A stretch of 64,000 nt of DNA from an uncultured Anaerolineae bacterium (GCA_937959265.1 CALGMA010000012.1:20958-84957); one strand, 5' to 3'. Numbered from the stretch's first letter, positions 36,994 through 45,868 are shown. Program-made: numbers and translations. The notes: generated by a model not told the origin, from the sequence alone.

Positions 36994-38424
36994 ATGGCAA
37001 AGATCACCCCGCGCTCACAGGACTTTTCGGAGTGGTATCTCGACGTTATCCGCGAAGCGGATCTGGCCGACTACGCGCCGGTGCGCGGCTGCATCGTCGT
37101 CAAGCCCTATGGTTGGACGATCTACGAGCACATGCGCGACTATTTGGACAAGCGCTTCAAAGACACCGGCCACGTCAACGCGGCCTTTCCGCTGTTCATC
37201 CCGATGAGCTTCTTACAGAAAGAAGCGCATCACGTTGAAGGGTTCGCGCCAGAGCTGGCCGTGGTCACCCACGGCGGTGGTGAGGTGCTGGAGGAGCCGC
37301 TCGTCGTGCGACCCACCAGCGAGACGATCATCGGATACTCCTATTCGCAGTGGATCAAAAGCTATCGTGACCTGCCGGTGCTGATCAACTGCTGGAACAG
37401 CGTGGTGCGCTGGGAGAAGCGCACGAAGCCCTTCTTGCGCACGATGGAGTTCTACTGGCAAGAAGGACATACCGCGCATGCTACCCACGAGGAGGCACTA
37501 GAGGAAGTGCTGCGCATGCTCAACGTATATTACGACCATATGCGCGAAGACTGCGCGCTGCCTGGCTTCCGTGGGCGCAAGAGCATCAACGAGCGCTTCG
37601 CCGGTGCGATCAACACCTTCTCCGTCGAAAGCATGATGGGCGACAAGCGTTCGCTGCAGAGCTGCACCAGCCACGACCTCGGTCAGAACTTTGCCAGGGC
37701 GTTCGAGATCAAGTACCTCGACCGCGATAACACTGAGAAGTATTGCTGGACGACCTCATGGGGCCTGAGCTGGCGCTTGCTCGGCGCGGTGATCATGGTG
37801 CATGGCGACGACCAGGGCTTGCGCCTGCCGCCGAAGATCGCGCCGATTCAGGTCGTGATCGTACCGATCTTCAAGAACGATGCGGAGAAGTCGCAAGTCA
37901 TGCACGTTGCAGATCGGGTCTGTAAGTCGCTCAAGGCATCGGGGCTGCGCGTGAAGCTGGACGACCGCGACGAGACGCCGGGCTTCAAGTTCAACGATTG
38001 GGAGATGCGCGGCGTGCCGGTGCGCGTGGAGATCGGCCCGAAGGACGTGGCGAACCACAGCGTGGCGCTGGCCCGGCGCGACATGCCCGGCAAGGCTGGC
38101 AAGGCGTTCGTATCGCAGGATGGCCTGGCCGAGCGCATCCATGCCCTGTTGCCGGAGATCCACACCTCGCTGCTTCAGCAAGCCGAGGCGTTCCAGAACC
38201 GCAACATCCGCGAGTGCTTCACCTGGGACGAGGTGAAGGAAGCTGTGCAAGACGGCTGGGCGCTCGCGCCGCTGGAGGACAACCCGAGGAACGACGAGCG
38301 CATCCGCGAGGAGTTGACGGCTAAGAGCTTGAACTTCCCACTCGACCAGTCAGAAGGCGAGTGGACCTGCGTGGTCAGCGGCAACAAGGTGCGCGAGCGC
38401 GCGCTGATCGGGAAGTCGTATTAA
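36994..38424 (+). CDS. proS: Prolyl-tRNA synthetase (eukaryote/archaea-type, short form)
   Basis: A 476-residue class II synthetase without the bacterial editing insertion. Class II motif 2 region is VVRWEKRTKPFLRTMEFYWQ and motif 3 lies near WGLSWRLLGAVIMVHGDD. The anticodon-binding domain begins ~residue 285 (IAPIQVVIVPIF), and a ProS-specific C-terminal zinc-like domain ends in Tyr (LIGKSY). It charges tRNA-Pro. ATG at 36994 chosen because MAKITPRSQDFSEWY is the conserved beginning; an upstream frame from 36904 is unconserved. This lineage of ProS is common in Chloroflexota, Deinococcus-Thermus and others. Confidence 0.96.
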   Translation: MAKITPRSQDFSEWYLDVIREADLADYAPVRGCIVVKPYGWTIYEHMRDYLDKRFKDTGHVNAAFPLFIPMSFLQKEAHHVEGFAPELAVVTHGGGEVLEEPLVVRPTSETIIGYSYSQWIKSYRDLPVLINCWNSVVRWEKRTKPFLRTMEFYWQEGHTAHATHEEALEEVLRMLNVYYDHMREDCALPGFRGRKSINERFAGAINTFSVESMMGDKRSLQSCTSHDLGQNFARAFEIKYLDRDNTEKYCWTTSWGLSWRLLGAVIMVHGDDQGLRLPPKIAPIQVVIVPIFKNDAEKSQVMHVADRVCKSLKASGLRVKLDDRDETPGFKFNDWEMRGVPVRVEIGPKDVANHSVALARRDMPGKAGKAFVSQDGLAERIHALLPEIHTSLLQQAEAFQNRNIRECFTWDEVKEAVQDGWALAPLEDNPRNDERIREELTAKSLNFPLDQSEGEWTCVVSGNKVRERALIGKSY

Positions 38425-38484
38425 CTGTGCGACGGTGGTGGGTTCGCTGCGCGGGCGTTTGAGCAGGCAAACGGGTGGCATGAA

Positions 38485-38517
<33 letters not shown>

Positions 38518-38528
38518 ATGGCATGTGC

Positions 38529-38813
38529 TCAATGCGGCAGCGCGTCAATCTGCCGGGCGAGGTCAAAATCCTTGTCGGTCAGGCCGCCGGCGTCGTGCGT
38601 GGTCAACGCCAGCGTCACCTTATTCCACTTGATAGTGATGTCGGGATGATGCTGCGCTGCTTCGGCCAGCACGCCCACGGCGGTAGTAAACATGAGCGAC
38701 TGTGGGAAGCCGCTGAAGGTGTAGGTCTTCGTGATCTCGCCGGCCTCGTTCAAGCGCCAACCTTCGGCCTGCGTCAACCGTTCCTGGATCTGTGCGTCGT
38801 TTAGCTTTGTCAT
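38529..38813 (-). CDS. 4a-hydroxytetrahydrobiopterin dehydratase (pterin-4a-carbinolamine dehydratase)
   Basis: A 94-residue protein of the usual size. Catalytic region AEAAQHHPDITIKWNKV holds the paired His and Pro-Asp of the family, and LTTHDAGGLTDKDFDLA is the conserved C-terminal motif. It dehydrates the 4a-carbinolamine formed by aromatic amino acid hydroxylases; in bacteria lacking those it has been linked to molybdopterin use. moeA occurs 7 kb away but not in an operon with it. Strong AAGGAGG precedes the ATG. Confidence 0.93.
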   Translation of the reverse strand: MTKLNDAQIQERLTQAEGWRLNEAGEITKTYTFSGFPQSLMFTTAVGVLAEAAQHHPDITIKWNKVTLALTTHDAGGLTDKDFDLARQIDALPH

Positions 38814-38848
38814 CGAACCTCCTTCACAACTACAATACGATCTGGACG

Positions 38849-39340
38849 ATGTTACGTATTATCCACGCACGGAGCGAGGTTCACTTCGACCAGGTGCGCT
38901 CGTTGATGCGCGAGTATCGCGATGCGGTAACCGCGCTGGCCAGCGCGACCGGCGTATGCACTTGATTCGACAGCTTCGACACGGAGCTGGTGCAGCTTCC
39001 TGGAGCGTATGCGCCGCCGCGCGGCCGGCTGTTGCTAGGCCTGACGGAGACGTTGGTCGCCGGTATGGCTGCGCTGCAGCCGGTAGACGCGTTGGTCGGT
39101 GAGGTCAAGCGGCTCTACGTGCGGCCGGCAGCACGCTGCCAGGGCGTGGGGCGCGGGCTGGTCGTCGCACTGATCGAAGTAGCACGACAGGCCGGCTACG
39201 CGGTGCTGCGCCTGGAGACGCTGGAGGAGATGCGCGCAGCGCAAGCGCTCTACCGTTCGCTGGGTTTCCAGGAGGTCGAGCGTTTTCGCCCGTCCACCAA
39301 CGACGACGACCGTACGATCAGCATGGCGCTACGCCTGTAG
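38849..39340 (+). pseudogene. GNAT-family N-acetyltransferase interrupted by an in-frame TGA
   Basis: The frame begins MLRIIHARSEVHFDQVRSL and meets TGA at codon 39 (38963-38965). It continues in the same frame with FDSFDTELVQLPGAYAPPRG, the usual follow-on in this GNAT group. The acetyl-CoA loop is intact (VKRLYVRPAARCQGVGRGL), as is the C-terminal LYRSLGFQEVERF. So one base change (for example TGG or CGA to TGA) split the gene. A shorter protein of 116 residues could start at GTG 38990 and keep the CoA-binding core but lose the first strand and helices. It may be a pseudogene or a sequencing error. Confidence 0.75.
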
Positions 39341-39354
39341 TTGGCGAGCACACT

Positions 39355-41337
39355 TCATGTCTGCGCAATCTGCACATACTCCTGCCGCAGCACGGCATCG
39401 TCACTTACGCCGAAGCGCGCCAGTAGCTTGCCGATCACAGCGGCTTTGCGCTCGGCGTCACGCTTGCTCCAGGTGCGGCTCTTGATCTCCAGGAAATAGC
39501 CGTCGCGCGCCGGATTCACCACGCGGTCTATGTTGATGAAAAGCTCCTCATCGTCATAGAACACTTCCCAGCGCAGGCGATCCTTCTCGACTTGCACCTC
39601 GTGCGTCGGCTTGAAGTACTCGCGGTAGAAGCGCAGGCTACGATCCGCCGGCGACATGAAGCGCACTCGGCTGAGCAGGATGGAATGGGGGTATTCGCGT
39701 TCGCTCTGGCCGCTCACCAGCGTCAGGCGATAGCGACTGCCGACCACGTTGCCGCGCTCATCTATGCGCTCGTCTTCGCGATAGCGCAGGCGTGACGGCT
39801 CGTCCTCGAAGAAGAAGTAAGTGTCGTATTGGCGGTAGTGCACGTGGCGCACCACGTTGATTTCGCTGCTGTTGATCATCTCGATAATCGGCTGCGGGTC
39901 GCCGATGCGGGCTTTTACTTGCACCTCGAACGATTCCTCTTGCTGCACGCCGCCAATAGCGGCGAGCTTGCGCAATACGTCGCTTTCGCGCGCCATGAGG
40001 AATGTGTGGATCTGTTGCGCCAGCCGGTTGGCCTCCGATTCGATTGCGCCCTCATCCAGGGTGAGCAGCGCGCGGTCGCGCATCAGCGGCTTGCCGTTCA
40101 CGAATACATCGCGCACGTCGCTGGCCTTGCTGGAATAGACGATCTGCGTGTAGATGGCGTCGCTGCCGGCCGCAATGCTGGAGTACTGCGGCGTGCTGTG
40201 CAGCCGGCGCAGCTCCAGCACGATGACGTCGGCGCGCTTGCCGACTTCGAGAGAGCCGGTGACGTGGCCGATGTGCAGCGCGTGTGCGCCCATGCGCGTC
40301 GCCATCAACATCGCCGTGCGCGCCGGCACGGCGACCGGATCGCGCGTGCTGCCTTTAGCCAACAGCGCTGCCAGCCGCATCTCCTCGAAGTGGTCGAGGT
40401 CGTTGTTGCTGGCCGGACCGTCGGTGCCGATGCCGACGTTGAGGCCGGTCTTCAACATCTGGGCGACGTTGGCGATGCCGCTGGCCAACTTGAGGTTGGC
40501 CGAGGGATTGTGCGCTACCGTTGCGCCGGCGTTGCGCAGCGTGCGCATCTCGCCGGCGTCTATCGCTACGCAGTGCGCGGCGATCACCTTGGCCTCCAGC
40601 ACGCCGTTCTTCTTGACCCAGTTCACCACCGGCATGCCGTGTTCGCGCCGGCTGTCTTCTACCTCCTGGAAGGTTTCGCTGATGTGGATATGCAACGGCA
40701 CGTCATATTTGATGGCGATCTCGGCGCAGGCGCGCATGAGCGGGCCGCTGCAGGTATAAGGCGCGTGCGGAGCGATCACCGGCGTGATTAGCGGGTGCCC
40801 CTTCCACTTGCGGATGAAAGCTTCGGTGAACTCCAAACTCTCGTCGGCGCTGGATGCGTCAGGCGTGGGGAACTGCATAATGGTCTGCGAACACAGCGCC
40901 CGCAAGCCGGCCTCGGCGATAGTCTGCGCGATGGTCTCCTCGAAGTAATACATGTCATTCACGCAGGTCACCCCGCTGCGGATCATCTCGGCGCAGGCCA
41001 GGCGCGCGCCCAGCGCCACGAACTCCGGCGAGACGAACTTGCGTTCGACCGGCAGCATGTAGCCATACAGCCACACATCCAGCCGCAGGTCGTCGGCCAG
41101 GCCGCGCAGCAACGTCATCGGTGTGTGGGTGTGGCAGTTGACCAGGCCAGGCATGATGCAGCAACCTGTGCAGTCAATCACCTCCCCTGCAGTGTAGGTA
41201 GCCGTGATTGGGTCGGCATCGCCGACGGCGGCGATCGTATCGCCGCGAATGGCCACGGCGCCGTTCGGGTATTGATGGAAGGCATCGTCCATAGTGATGA
41301 CGACGCCGCCGGTGAGCAGAGTGTCGGCTTGCTGCAT
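39355..41337 (-). CDS. Fusion protein: COG0402 amidohydrolase (MTA/SAH deaminase-like) + CYTH domain
   Basis: A 660-residue protein. Residues ~1-455 are a complete deaminase-type amidohydrolase: HTHTPM (His69/His71), HAPYTCSG, LHIHISETF, AAHCV, HNPSANLKLASG and GIGTDGPASNN. It resembles enzymes acting on S-adenosylhomocysteine or 5'-methylthioadenosine. Residues ~466-655 resemble a CYTH (triphosphate-tunnel) domain. Supporting segments are FEVQVKARI at ~470 (ExQxK in place of ExExK), YRQYDTYFFFED, SRLRYRED, FINIDRVVNP and YFLEIKSRTWS. Two signature Glu positions deviate, so catalysis by the CYTH part is uncertain. ATG at 41337 (MQQADTLL) chosen. It is divergent from the FHA regulator gene, 63 bp apart. 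Confidence 0.82.
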   Translation of the reverse strand: MQQADTLLTGGVVITMDDAFHQYPNGAVAIRGDTIAAVGDADPITATYTAGEVIDCTGCCIMPGLVNCHTHTPMTLLRGLADDLRLDVWLYGYMLPVERKFVSPEFVALGARLACAEMIRSGVTCVNDMYYFEETIAQTIAEAGLRALCSQTIMQFPTPDASSADESLEFTEAFIRKWKGHPLITPVIAPHAPYTCSGPLMRACAEIAIKYDVPLHIHISETFQEVEDSRREHGMPVVNWVKKNGVLEAKVIAAHCVAIDAGEMRTLRNAGATVAHNPSANLKLASGIANVAQMLKTGLNVGIGTDGPASNNDLDHFEEMRLAALLAKGSTRDPVAVPARTAMLMATRMGAHALHIGHVTGSLEVGKRADVIVLELRRLHSTPQYSSIAAGSDAIYTQIVYSSKASDVRDVFVNGKPLMRDRALLTLDEGAIESEANRLAQQIHTFLMARESDVLRKLAAIGGVQQEESFEVQVKARIGDPQPIIEMINSSEINVVRHVHYRQYDTYFFFEDEPSRLRYREDERIDERGNVVGSRYRLTLVSGQSEREYPHSILLSRVRFMSPADRSLRFYREYFKPTHEVQVEKDRLRWEVFYDDEELFINIDRVVNPARDGYFLEIKSRTWSKRDAERKAAVIGKLLARFGVSDDAVLRQEYVQIAQT

Positions 41338-41387
41338 AAGGCGGTTATAGCACAGCCAGGATGCCCCACACAAACTTAGAAAGTACG

Positions 41388-41393
41388 TAGAAT
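41388..41393 (+). promoter_or_regulatory. Candidate -10 box for a leaderless FHA-regulator transcript
   Basis: TAGAAT ends 7 nt before the ATG at 41401, and no usable Shine-Dalgarno intervenes. It lies in the 63-bp gap shared with the divergent deaminase-CYTH gene. Confidence 0.4.
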
Positions 41394-41400
41394 AGGGTCT

Positions 41401-42123
41401 ATGAGCGCATCGTCAAACCACGTTCCACCACTACAAACAGCGCTGTTGCAATCGAATACACGGTCTGGGGAGCGCTACAGCCTGCGCATGCCCGTCGTGC
41501 GCATCGGTCGCGGCGCACTCGACCCACATGACATCCAACTGCCCCCCGATGACATACATGCCTCGCGCGAGCACGCCCGCCTGATGTTCGAGGATGGCGC
41601 GTGGTTTATAGAGGATCACAGCCGTAACGGCACGATTGTGAACGGCCGGCTGCTGCAGAAAGCAAAAGTCAAGTTGTCGAGCGGCGACCGCATCCGGATA
41701 GGCGATTCATTCGATGTTGTGTTCCGCTATCTCAGTGACACTACACAGGCGGAGGATTTCGCTCATGTCGCGCCGCGCGCTGCACTGTCAGCCCAACCGG
41801 CCGAGTCGCCCGCTACGCAGGTCGGCCTGTGGATCAGCCCCAGCGCGGCGGTGTGGCGCGATGGTGAGCGGCTGCCCGTCTTCCTCTCGCGCACCGAGTA
41901 CCGCTTGCTCAAATATCTCATGCAACACGCCAACGACGTGTGCGAATACGACACGGTGATTCAGGCCGTATGGGGCAGCCGGCGCGACAAAGATAGCCTG
42001 CATGAGTTGATCTATCGTGTGCGCCGCAAGATCGAGCCGAATCCATCGCAGCCACGTTACCTGGTCATCCGCAGCGGCATCGGCGTGGTTTTCTTCCCGC
42101 AAGGCGTGAGCACAGACGAATAG
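41401..42123 (+). CDS. FHA domain-winged helix DNA-binding regulator
   Basis: A 240-residue two-domain protein. Residues ~20-112 form an FHA phosphothreonine-binding domain with its key residues present: Arg37 in RIGRG, Ser55 and His58 in ASREHARL, and Asn76 in HSRNGT, plus Asn81. After a ~30-residue linker, residues ~140-235 form an OmpR/PhoB-type winged helix (LSRTEYRLLKYLMQHAND, VIQAVWG, ELIYRVRRKIEP, SGIGVVFF). There is no receiver domain. It should bind DNA under control of a phosphorylated partner, probably a Ser/Thr kinase target. It is divergent from the deaminase-CYTH gene, a plausible target, and convergent with rnj. Confidence 0.88.
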   Translation: MSASSNHVPPLQTALLQSNTRSGERYSLRMPVVRIGRGALDPHDIQLPPDDIHASREHARLMFEDGAWFIEDHSRNGTIVNGRLLQKAKVKLSSGDRIRIGDSFDVVFRYLSDTTQAEDFAHVAPRAALSAQPAESPATQVGLWISPSAAVWRDGERLPVFLSRTEYRLLKYLMQHANDVCEYDTVIQAVWGSRRDKDSLHELIYRVRRKIEPNPSQPRYLVIRSGIGVVFFPQGVSTDE

Positions 42124-42137
42124 AGGCTTATTTGTAT

Positions 42138-43787
42138 TCAAGCGACGACGGCGACGATCATCGGCCGGCGCTTGGTCTCACTGTAGATCAGCCGGCTAAG
42201 TGCATCGGCCGCGCGTTCGCGGATTGCGCCTTCGCCCGTCGCGCCGGTGATGTCGCGTAGCGCATCGGCGACGGCCTGCGACATGGTCTGTAAGAGTGGC
42301 TCGGAGTCTTTCATGTAGACGAAGCCGCGAGTGATGATCTCCGGCTTCTCGGCCAGCCGGCCATCCTCGTCGCGCCGGATCACTGCGATGACGAAGCCGT
42401 CGCGTGCCAACACCTCCCGGTCGCGAATGACCGCTTTGCCGATGTCGCCCACCCCACTGCCGTCCACGAACACATAGCCGCCTGGAATGCGGTCCAGTTG
42501 CCGCGCCTCGCCATCTACGAACTCGATCGGCGTGCCGTTCTCGACGACGAACGTTCGATCGGGTGAGATGCCCAACTCATGTGCCAGGCGTGCATGCGCC
42601 TTCAACATGCGCAGCTCGCCGTGGATGGGGATGAAATACTTGGGGCGGATCAGGCTCATCAACAGCTTCTGCTCCTCCTGGCTGGCATGGCCGGAGACGT
42701 GCACCTTGGCGACCGGATCGTAGAGCACCTCCGCGCCCTTTTGAAACAAGCGGTTGATGATGCGGTGGATGTATTCCTCGTTGCCGGGGATGGGGTGTGC
42801 CGACATCACGATCGTATCGCCGGGCATGACGTTAAGGACTGGATGTTTGCCCACCGCCATTCGGCCGAGCACCGCGCTCGGTTCCCCCTGCGTGCCGGTG
42901 GCCATGATGGCGACGGTGTCGGGCTTCATCTTATTGGCTTCCTCCAACCGGACCAACATGCCATCGGGGATCTCCAGGTAGCCCATCTTCTGGGCCATCT
43001 TAACGTTCTCGATCATGCTGGTGCCGGCCAGGGCAAGCTTGCGACCGTAGATGTCGCATACGTTCACCACCTGTTGCACGCGCGAGACCAGCGAGGCGAA
43101 GGTAGCTACGATCACTCGGCCTTCTGCATCGCGGAAGATGTGCTCGAAAGTCGGCTCGATGGCGCGCTCGCTGGGCGTGGTGCCAGCAATCTCGGCGTTA
43201 GTGCTGTCCGCGAACAGTGCCAGCACGCTGCGTCCGGCGAACTCGGCCAGTTTGGCGAAATTAGACGGCTTGCCGTCCACCGGCGTGTGGTCGAACTTGA
43301 AGTCGCCGCTGTGCACCACTAATCCCGCCGGCGTGGTGATGCCCAACCCCACGTTGTCAGGGATGCTATGGCACATGCGGAAGAATTCCACCTTGAACGG
43401 CCCGATGGTAATTTCGCCATCGGCGGCAACGGTGTGAATCTTTGTCTGGTTGAGCAGTTTGGCATCCTTCAGTTTGACTTCGAGCAAGCCGCGCGTGAGC
43501 GGCAAGGTGTAGATCGGCACGCCGGGAAAGTCGCGGACGACGTGGGTGATCGCGCCGGTATGATCCTCGTGGCCATGCGTGATGATGAGGGCGCGCACCC
43601 GATCCCGTTTCTCCTTCAGAAAACTGTAGTCCGGAATCACGGCATCCACGCCGAGCATGTCAGACTCGGGGAACATGATGCCGGCGTCTATGAGCAAGAT
43701 GTCCTCGCCGTACTCGAACATCATCATGTTCTTACCCACTTCGCCGAGCCCGCCGATGGGTATCCACTTTAGAGGTTTAGCTGACAT
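42138..43787 (-). CDS. rnj: Ribonuclease J
   Basis: A 549-residue metallo-beta-lactamase/beta-CASP RNase. Metal motif HGHEDH spans residues 71-76; further ligand segments are HSIPDNVGLGI and SGDFKFDHTPV. The beta-CASP domain carries ATGTQGEPSAVL and VSGHASQEE. A C-terminal dimerisation domain (~450-549) is present. RNase J processes and degrades mRNA from the 5' end and matures rRNA, replacing RNase E in many phyla. A single copy is seen here. Confidence 0.96.
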   Translation of the reverse strand: MSAKPLKWIPIGGLGEVGKNMMMFEYGEDILLIDAGIMFPESDMLGVDAVIPDYSFLKEKRDRVRALIITHGHEDHTGAITHVVRDFPGVPIYTLPLTRGLLEVKLKDAKLLNQTKIHTVAADGEITIGPFKVEFFRMCHSIPDNVGLGITTPAGLVVHSGDFKFDHTPVDGKPSNFAKLAEFAGRSVLALFADSTNAEIAGTTPSERAIEPTFEHIFRDAEGRVIVATFASLVSRVQQVVNVCDIYGRKLALAGTSMIENVKMAQKMGYLEIPDGMLVRLEEANKMKPDTVAIMATGTQGEPSAVLGRMAVGKHPVLNVMPGDTIVMSAHPIPGNEEYIHRIINRLFQKGAEVLYDPVAKVHVSGHASQEEQKLLMSLIRPKYFIPIHGELRMLKAHARLAHELGISPDRTFVVENGTPIEFVDGEARQLDRIPGGYVFVDGSGVGDIGKAVIRDREVLARDGFVIAVIRRDEDGRLAEKPEIITRGFVYMKDSEPLLQTMSQAVADALRDITGATGEGAIRERAADALSRLIYSETKRRPMIVAVVA

Positions 43788-44009
43788 TGTCGAATGAAAA
43801 TCGTAAATGTGGCGCGCACAGCCTGCGAGCGTACAGCGCGCCGTAAGTGCTCAGTCGTAGAGGAGAGATCCAGTCGTGCAAGAGGAAATCGCCGCGGGCG
43901 CATCGCCTCGCGATGCAAATGGGCGTTCATGCGTGGAGGCGACGATTGGGGGCAGACATCGTTCTCTTCGTGACGTTGACACTTATTATTATACTCGCGC
44001 CGTTGTAAG

Positions 44010-45074
44010 ATGAGCGACTTGTATCTCCAACCCGTGTTCTTACTGGGCTTCGGCGGCGTAGGCCGCGCGTTGGCTCGGCAGATCCTCGCCACACGCGATC
44101 GGCACATGCAGCGCAACGGGCTGCGCCTCTCGATTGTCGGCGCCGCAGATAGCGCTTCGTCCATTATGGCGCCGTCCGGCTTGCCCGATGCTGTGATCCA
44201 CGATCTACTCGCACGCAAGGACCGTGGCGAACGCCTCACCGACGATCCTCAGCCGCCGACCCTGGACTCCCTCGCGTCGCACACTATTGTGGTTGATACG
44301 ACGGCGACCGTCGCTACCGTGCCCTGGCTGATGGAGGCAAAGGCGCGCGGCATGGGCGTGGTGTTGGCGAACAAGCTCCCGCTGGCCGGCGACCTGCGCT
44401 GGTGGGACGCCATCGCCGACGCGCGTGCGCGTTGGGAGACGACCTGCGGCGCAGCGTTGCCCGTCATCAGCACACTGAACACGCTCCTCGACAGCGGCGA
44501 CGACGTCTTGCGCATCGAAGGCTCGCTCAGCGGCACGCTGGGCTTCCTTTCGTCTCAACTGGAGGCCGGTGTACCGTTCGGTCAGGCCGTGCGCGACGCA
44601 CAGGCGAAAGGCTATACCGAACCCGATCCGCGCCAAGACCTAGGGGGCCTGGATGCTGCGCGCAAGGCGCTCATCTTGGCTCGCATGTTGGGCTACCGGT
44701 TGGAAATGCGGGATGTCGCCGTCGAGTCGCTGTATCCGCCGGAGATGGATGCCTTGAGCGTAGATGAATTCCTGCGCGAGGCCGACGCGCTCGATGCGCC
44801 GATGAAGCAGCGCGCCGCCGAGCTGACCGCCGGCGGCCGCAAGCTCCGCTATGCCGCCGAGATCGCCGACGGCAAACTGCGCGTCGGGCTGGTGGGCGCT
44901 GCGCCGGAGAGCAAGCTGGGCAGCATCCGCAGCAGCGACAGCATCGTCGTCTTTCACACGCGCTACTTCAGCGACAATCCGCTGGCCGTGAGCGGACGCG
45001 GCGCAGGGCAAGAAGTGACGGCGAGCGGCGTTCTGGGTGACATCGTGAGTTTGTCACGCGCGATGTGCCGGTAA
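44010..45074 (+). CDS. hom: Homoserine dehydrogenase
   Basis: A 354-residue enzyme without the ACT regulatory domain found in longer forms. NAD(P)-binding motif LLGFGGVGRALA is at the N-terminus. The catalytic region has IEGSLSGTLGFLSSQLE and the family signature GYTEPDPRQDLGGLDAARKALILARMLG, with the catalytic Lys. It reduces aspartate semialdehyde to homoserine for Thr and Met synthesis; lack of ACT implies no direct threonine feedback. A TATACT hexamer is at 43990-43995. The preceding 220 bp holds nothing else that I recognise. Confidence 0.95.
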   Translation: MSDLYLQPVFLLGFGGVGRALARQILATRDRHMQRNGLRLSIVGAADSASSIMAPSGLPDAVIHDLLARKDRGERLTDDPQPPTLDSLASHTIVVDTTATVATVPWLMEAKARGMGVVLANKLPLAGDLRWWDAIADARARWETTCGAALPVISTLNTLLDSGDDVLRIEGSLSGTLGFLSSQLEAGVPFGQAVRDAQAKGYTEPDPRQDLGGLDAARKALILARMLGYRLEMRDVAVESLYPPEMDALSVDEFLREADALDAPMKQRAAELTAGGRKLRYAAEIADGKLRVGLVGAAPESKLGSIRSSDSIVVFHTRYFSDNPLAVSGRGAGQEVTASGVLGDIVSLSRAMCR

Positions 45075-45100
45075 CGCGCACTCGGCCGGCCCCTTCAGCG

Positions 45101-45868
45101 TTACGCGCTCACATGCCGCGCCAGCGCCTGGCGCAGCACTGCAGCCGGCTGCGCGCCGACCAGTCGCTCGGCTACCCGCCCGCCCTTGAAGATCATCAAC
45201 GTCGGGATGCCGCGCACGTCGAACCGCTCGGCCGCGCGCGGGTTGTCGTCCACGTTGAGCTTGGCGACTACGGCGCGGCCAGCGAACTCGCGGGCAAGCT
45301 GCTCGACCGTCGGCGCGATCATGCGGCACGGGCCGCACCACGGAGCCCAGAAATCCACTAGCACCGGCTTGTCGCTGCGTCCTATGACCTGGTCGAACGT
45401 GGCGTCGCTCAGCGTGATCGGATGATCCGACGTTGCCGCTGATGCTGTTTGCGTCGGCCCCGGTGCCTGTGCTGCTGCAGATGCAATTGCGCCTGCTAGC
45501 GGGACGCTAGGGCCGGCCGGGTTGGCCGGGCGCGCGCCGCCGGTGATGAGATAGTCGAACCACGCCTGCAGGCTTGCTTCGGGCGCAGCGCCGCTGCCCT
45601 GTCCGGCCAGCTTGCCGTCTTTGACGAACACCAGCCCGGGCAGTTGCGCGATCGTGTAGCGCCGTGCCAGCGCCGGATTATCCCGGACATTGATCTTGGC
45701 GATCAGCGCTTTGCCTGCGTATGCGGCTGCCAGCCGGTCGAGTGCCGGATCGAGCTGCCGGCAAGGCGCACAGTCGTCACGCCAGAACACCAGCAGTACG
45801 GGGAGGCCAGCTTGTAGGACGCGATCTACGCTCTGCTCATTCGTGTGAATAGGGGTTGCGAATGCCAT
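45101..45868 (-). CDS. Double thioredoxin-domain protein
   Basis: A 255-residue cytoplasmic protein with two thioredoxin folds in tandem. The first (residues ~10-110) has active site DDCAPCRQ (Cys33, Cys36), replacing the usual WCGPC. The second (~150-255) has canonical WAPWCGPCRM plus the cis-Pro in GIPTLMIF. A ~40-residue Ala/Pro linker joins them. The second domain should work as a normal thioredoxin. The first, with CAPC and no preceding Trp, may differ in redox potential or partner. Shine-Dalgarno GAGGG precedes the ATG at 45868. Divergent from moeA. Confidence 0.9.
   Translation of the reverse strand: MAFATPIHTNEQSVDRVLQAGLPVLLVFWRDDCAPCRQLDPALDRLAAAYAGKALIAKINVRDNPALARRYTIAQLPGLVFVKDGKLAGQGSGAAPEASLQAWFDYLITGGARPANPAGPSVPLAGAIASAAAQAPGPTQTASAATSDHPITLSDATFDQVIGRSDKPVLVDFWAPWCGPCRMIAPTVEQLAREFAGRAVVAKLNVDDNPRAAERFDVRGIPTLMIFKGGRVAERLVGAQPAAVLRQALARHVSA

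Noticed and set aside
38963..38965. TGA recoded as Trp (alternative genetic code) or as selenocysteine
   Set aside because: Other genes in the window end normally at TGA (for example the antiporter and xylulokinase genes), and no SECIS-like structure is evident after this codon, so a simple nonsense change is likelier.
39829..40791. 320-codon frame opposite the deaminase-CYTH gene
   Set aside because: No motif and low-complexity composition; it lies opposite the catalytic motifs of the amidohydrolase.
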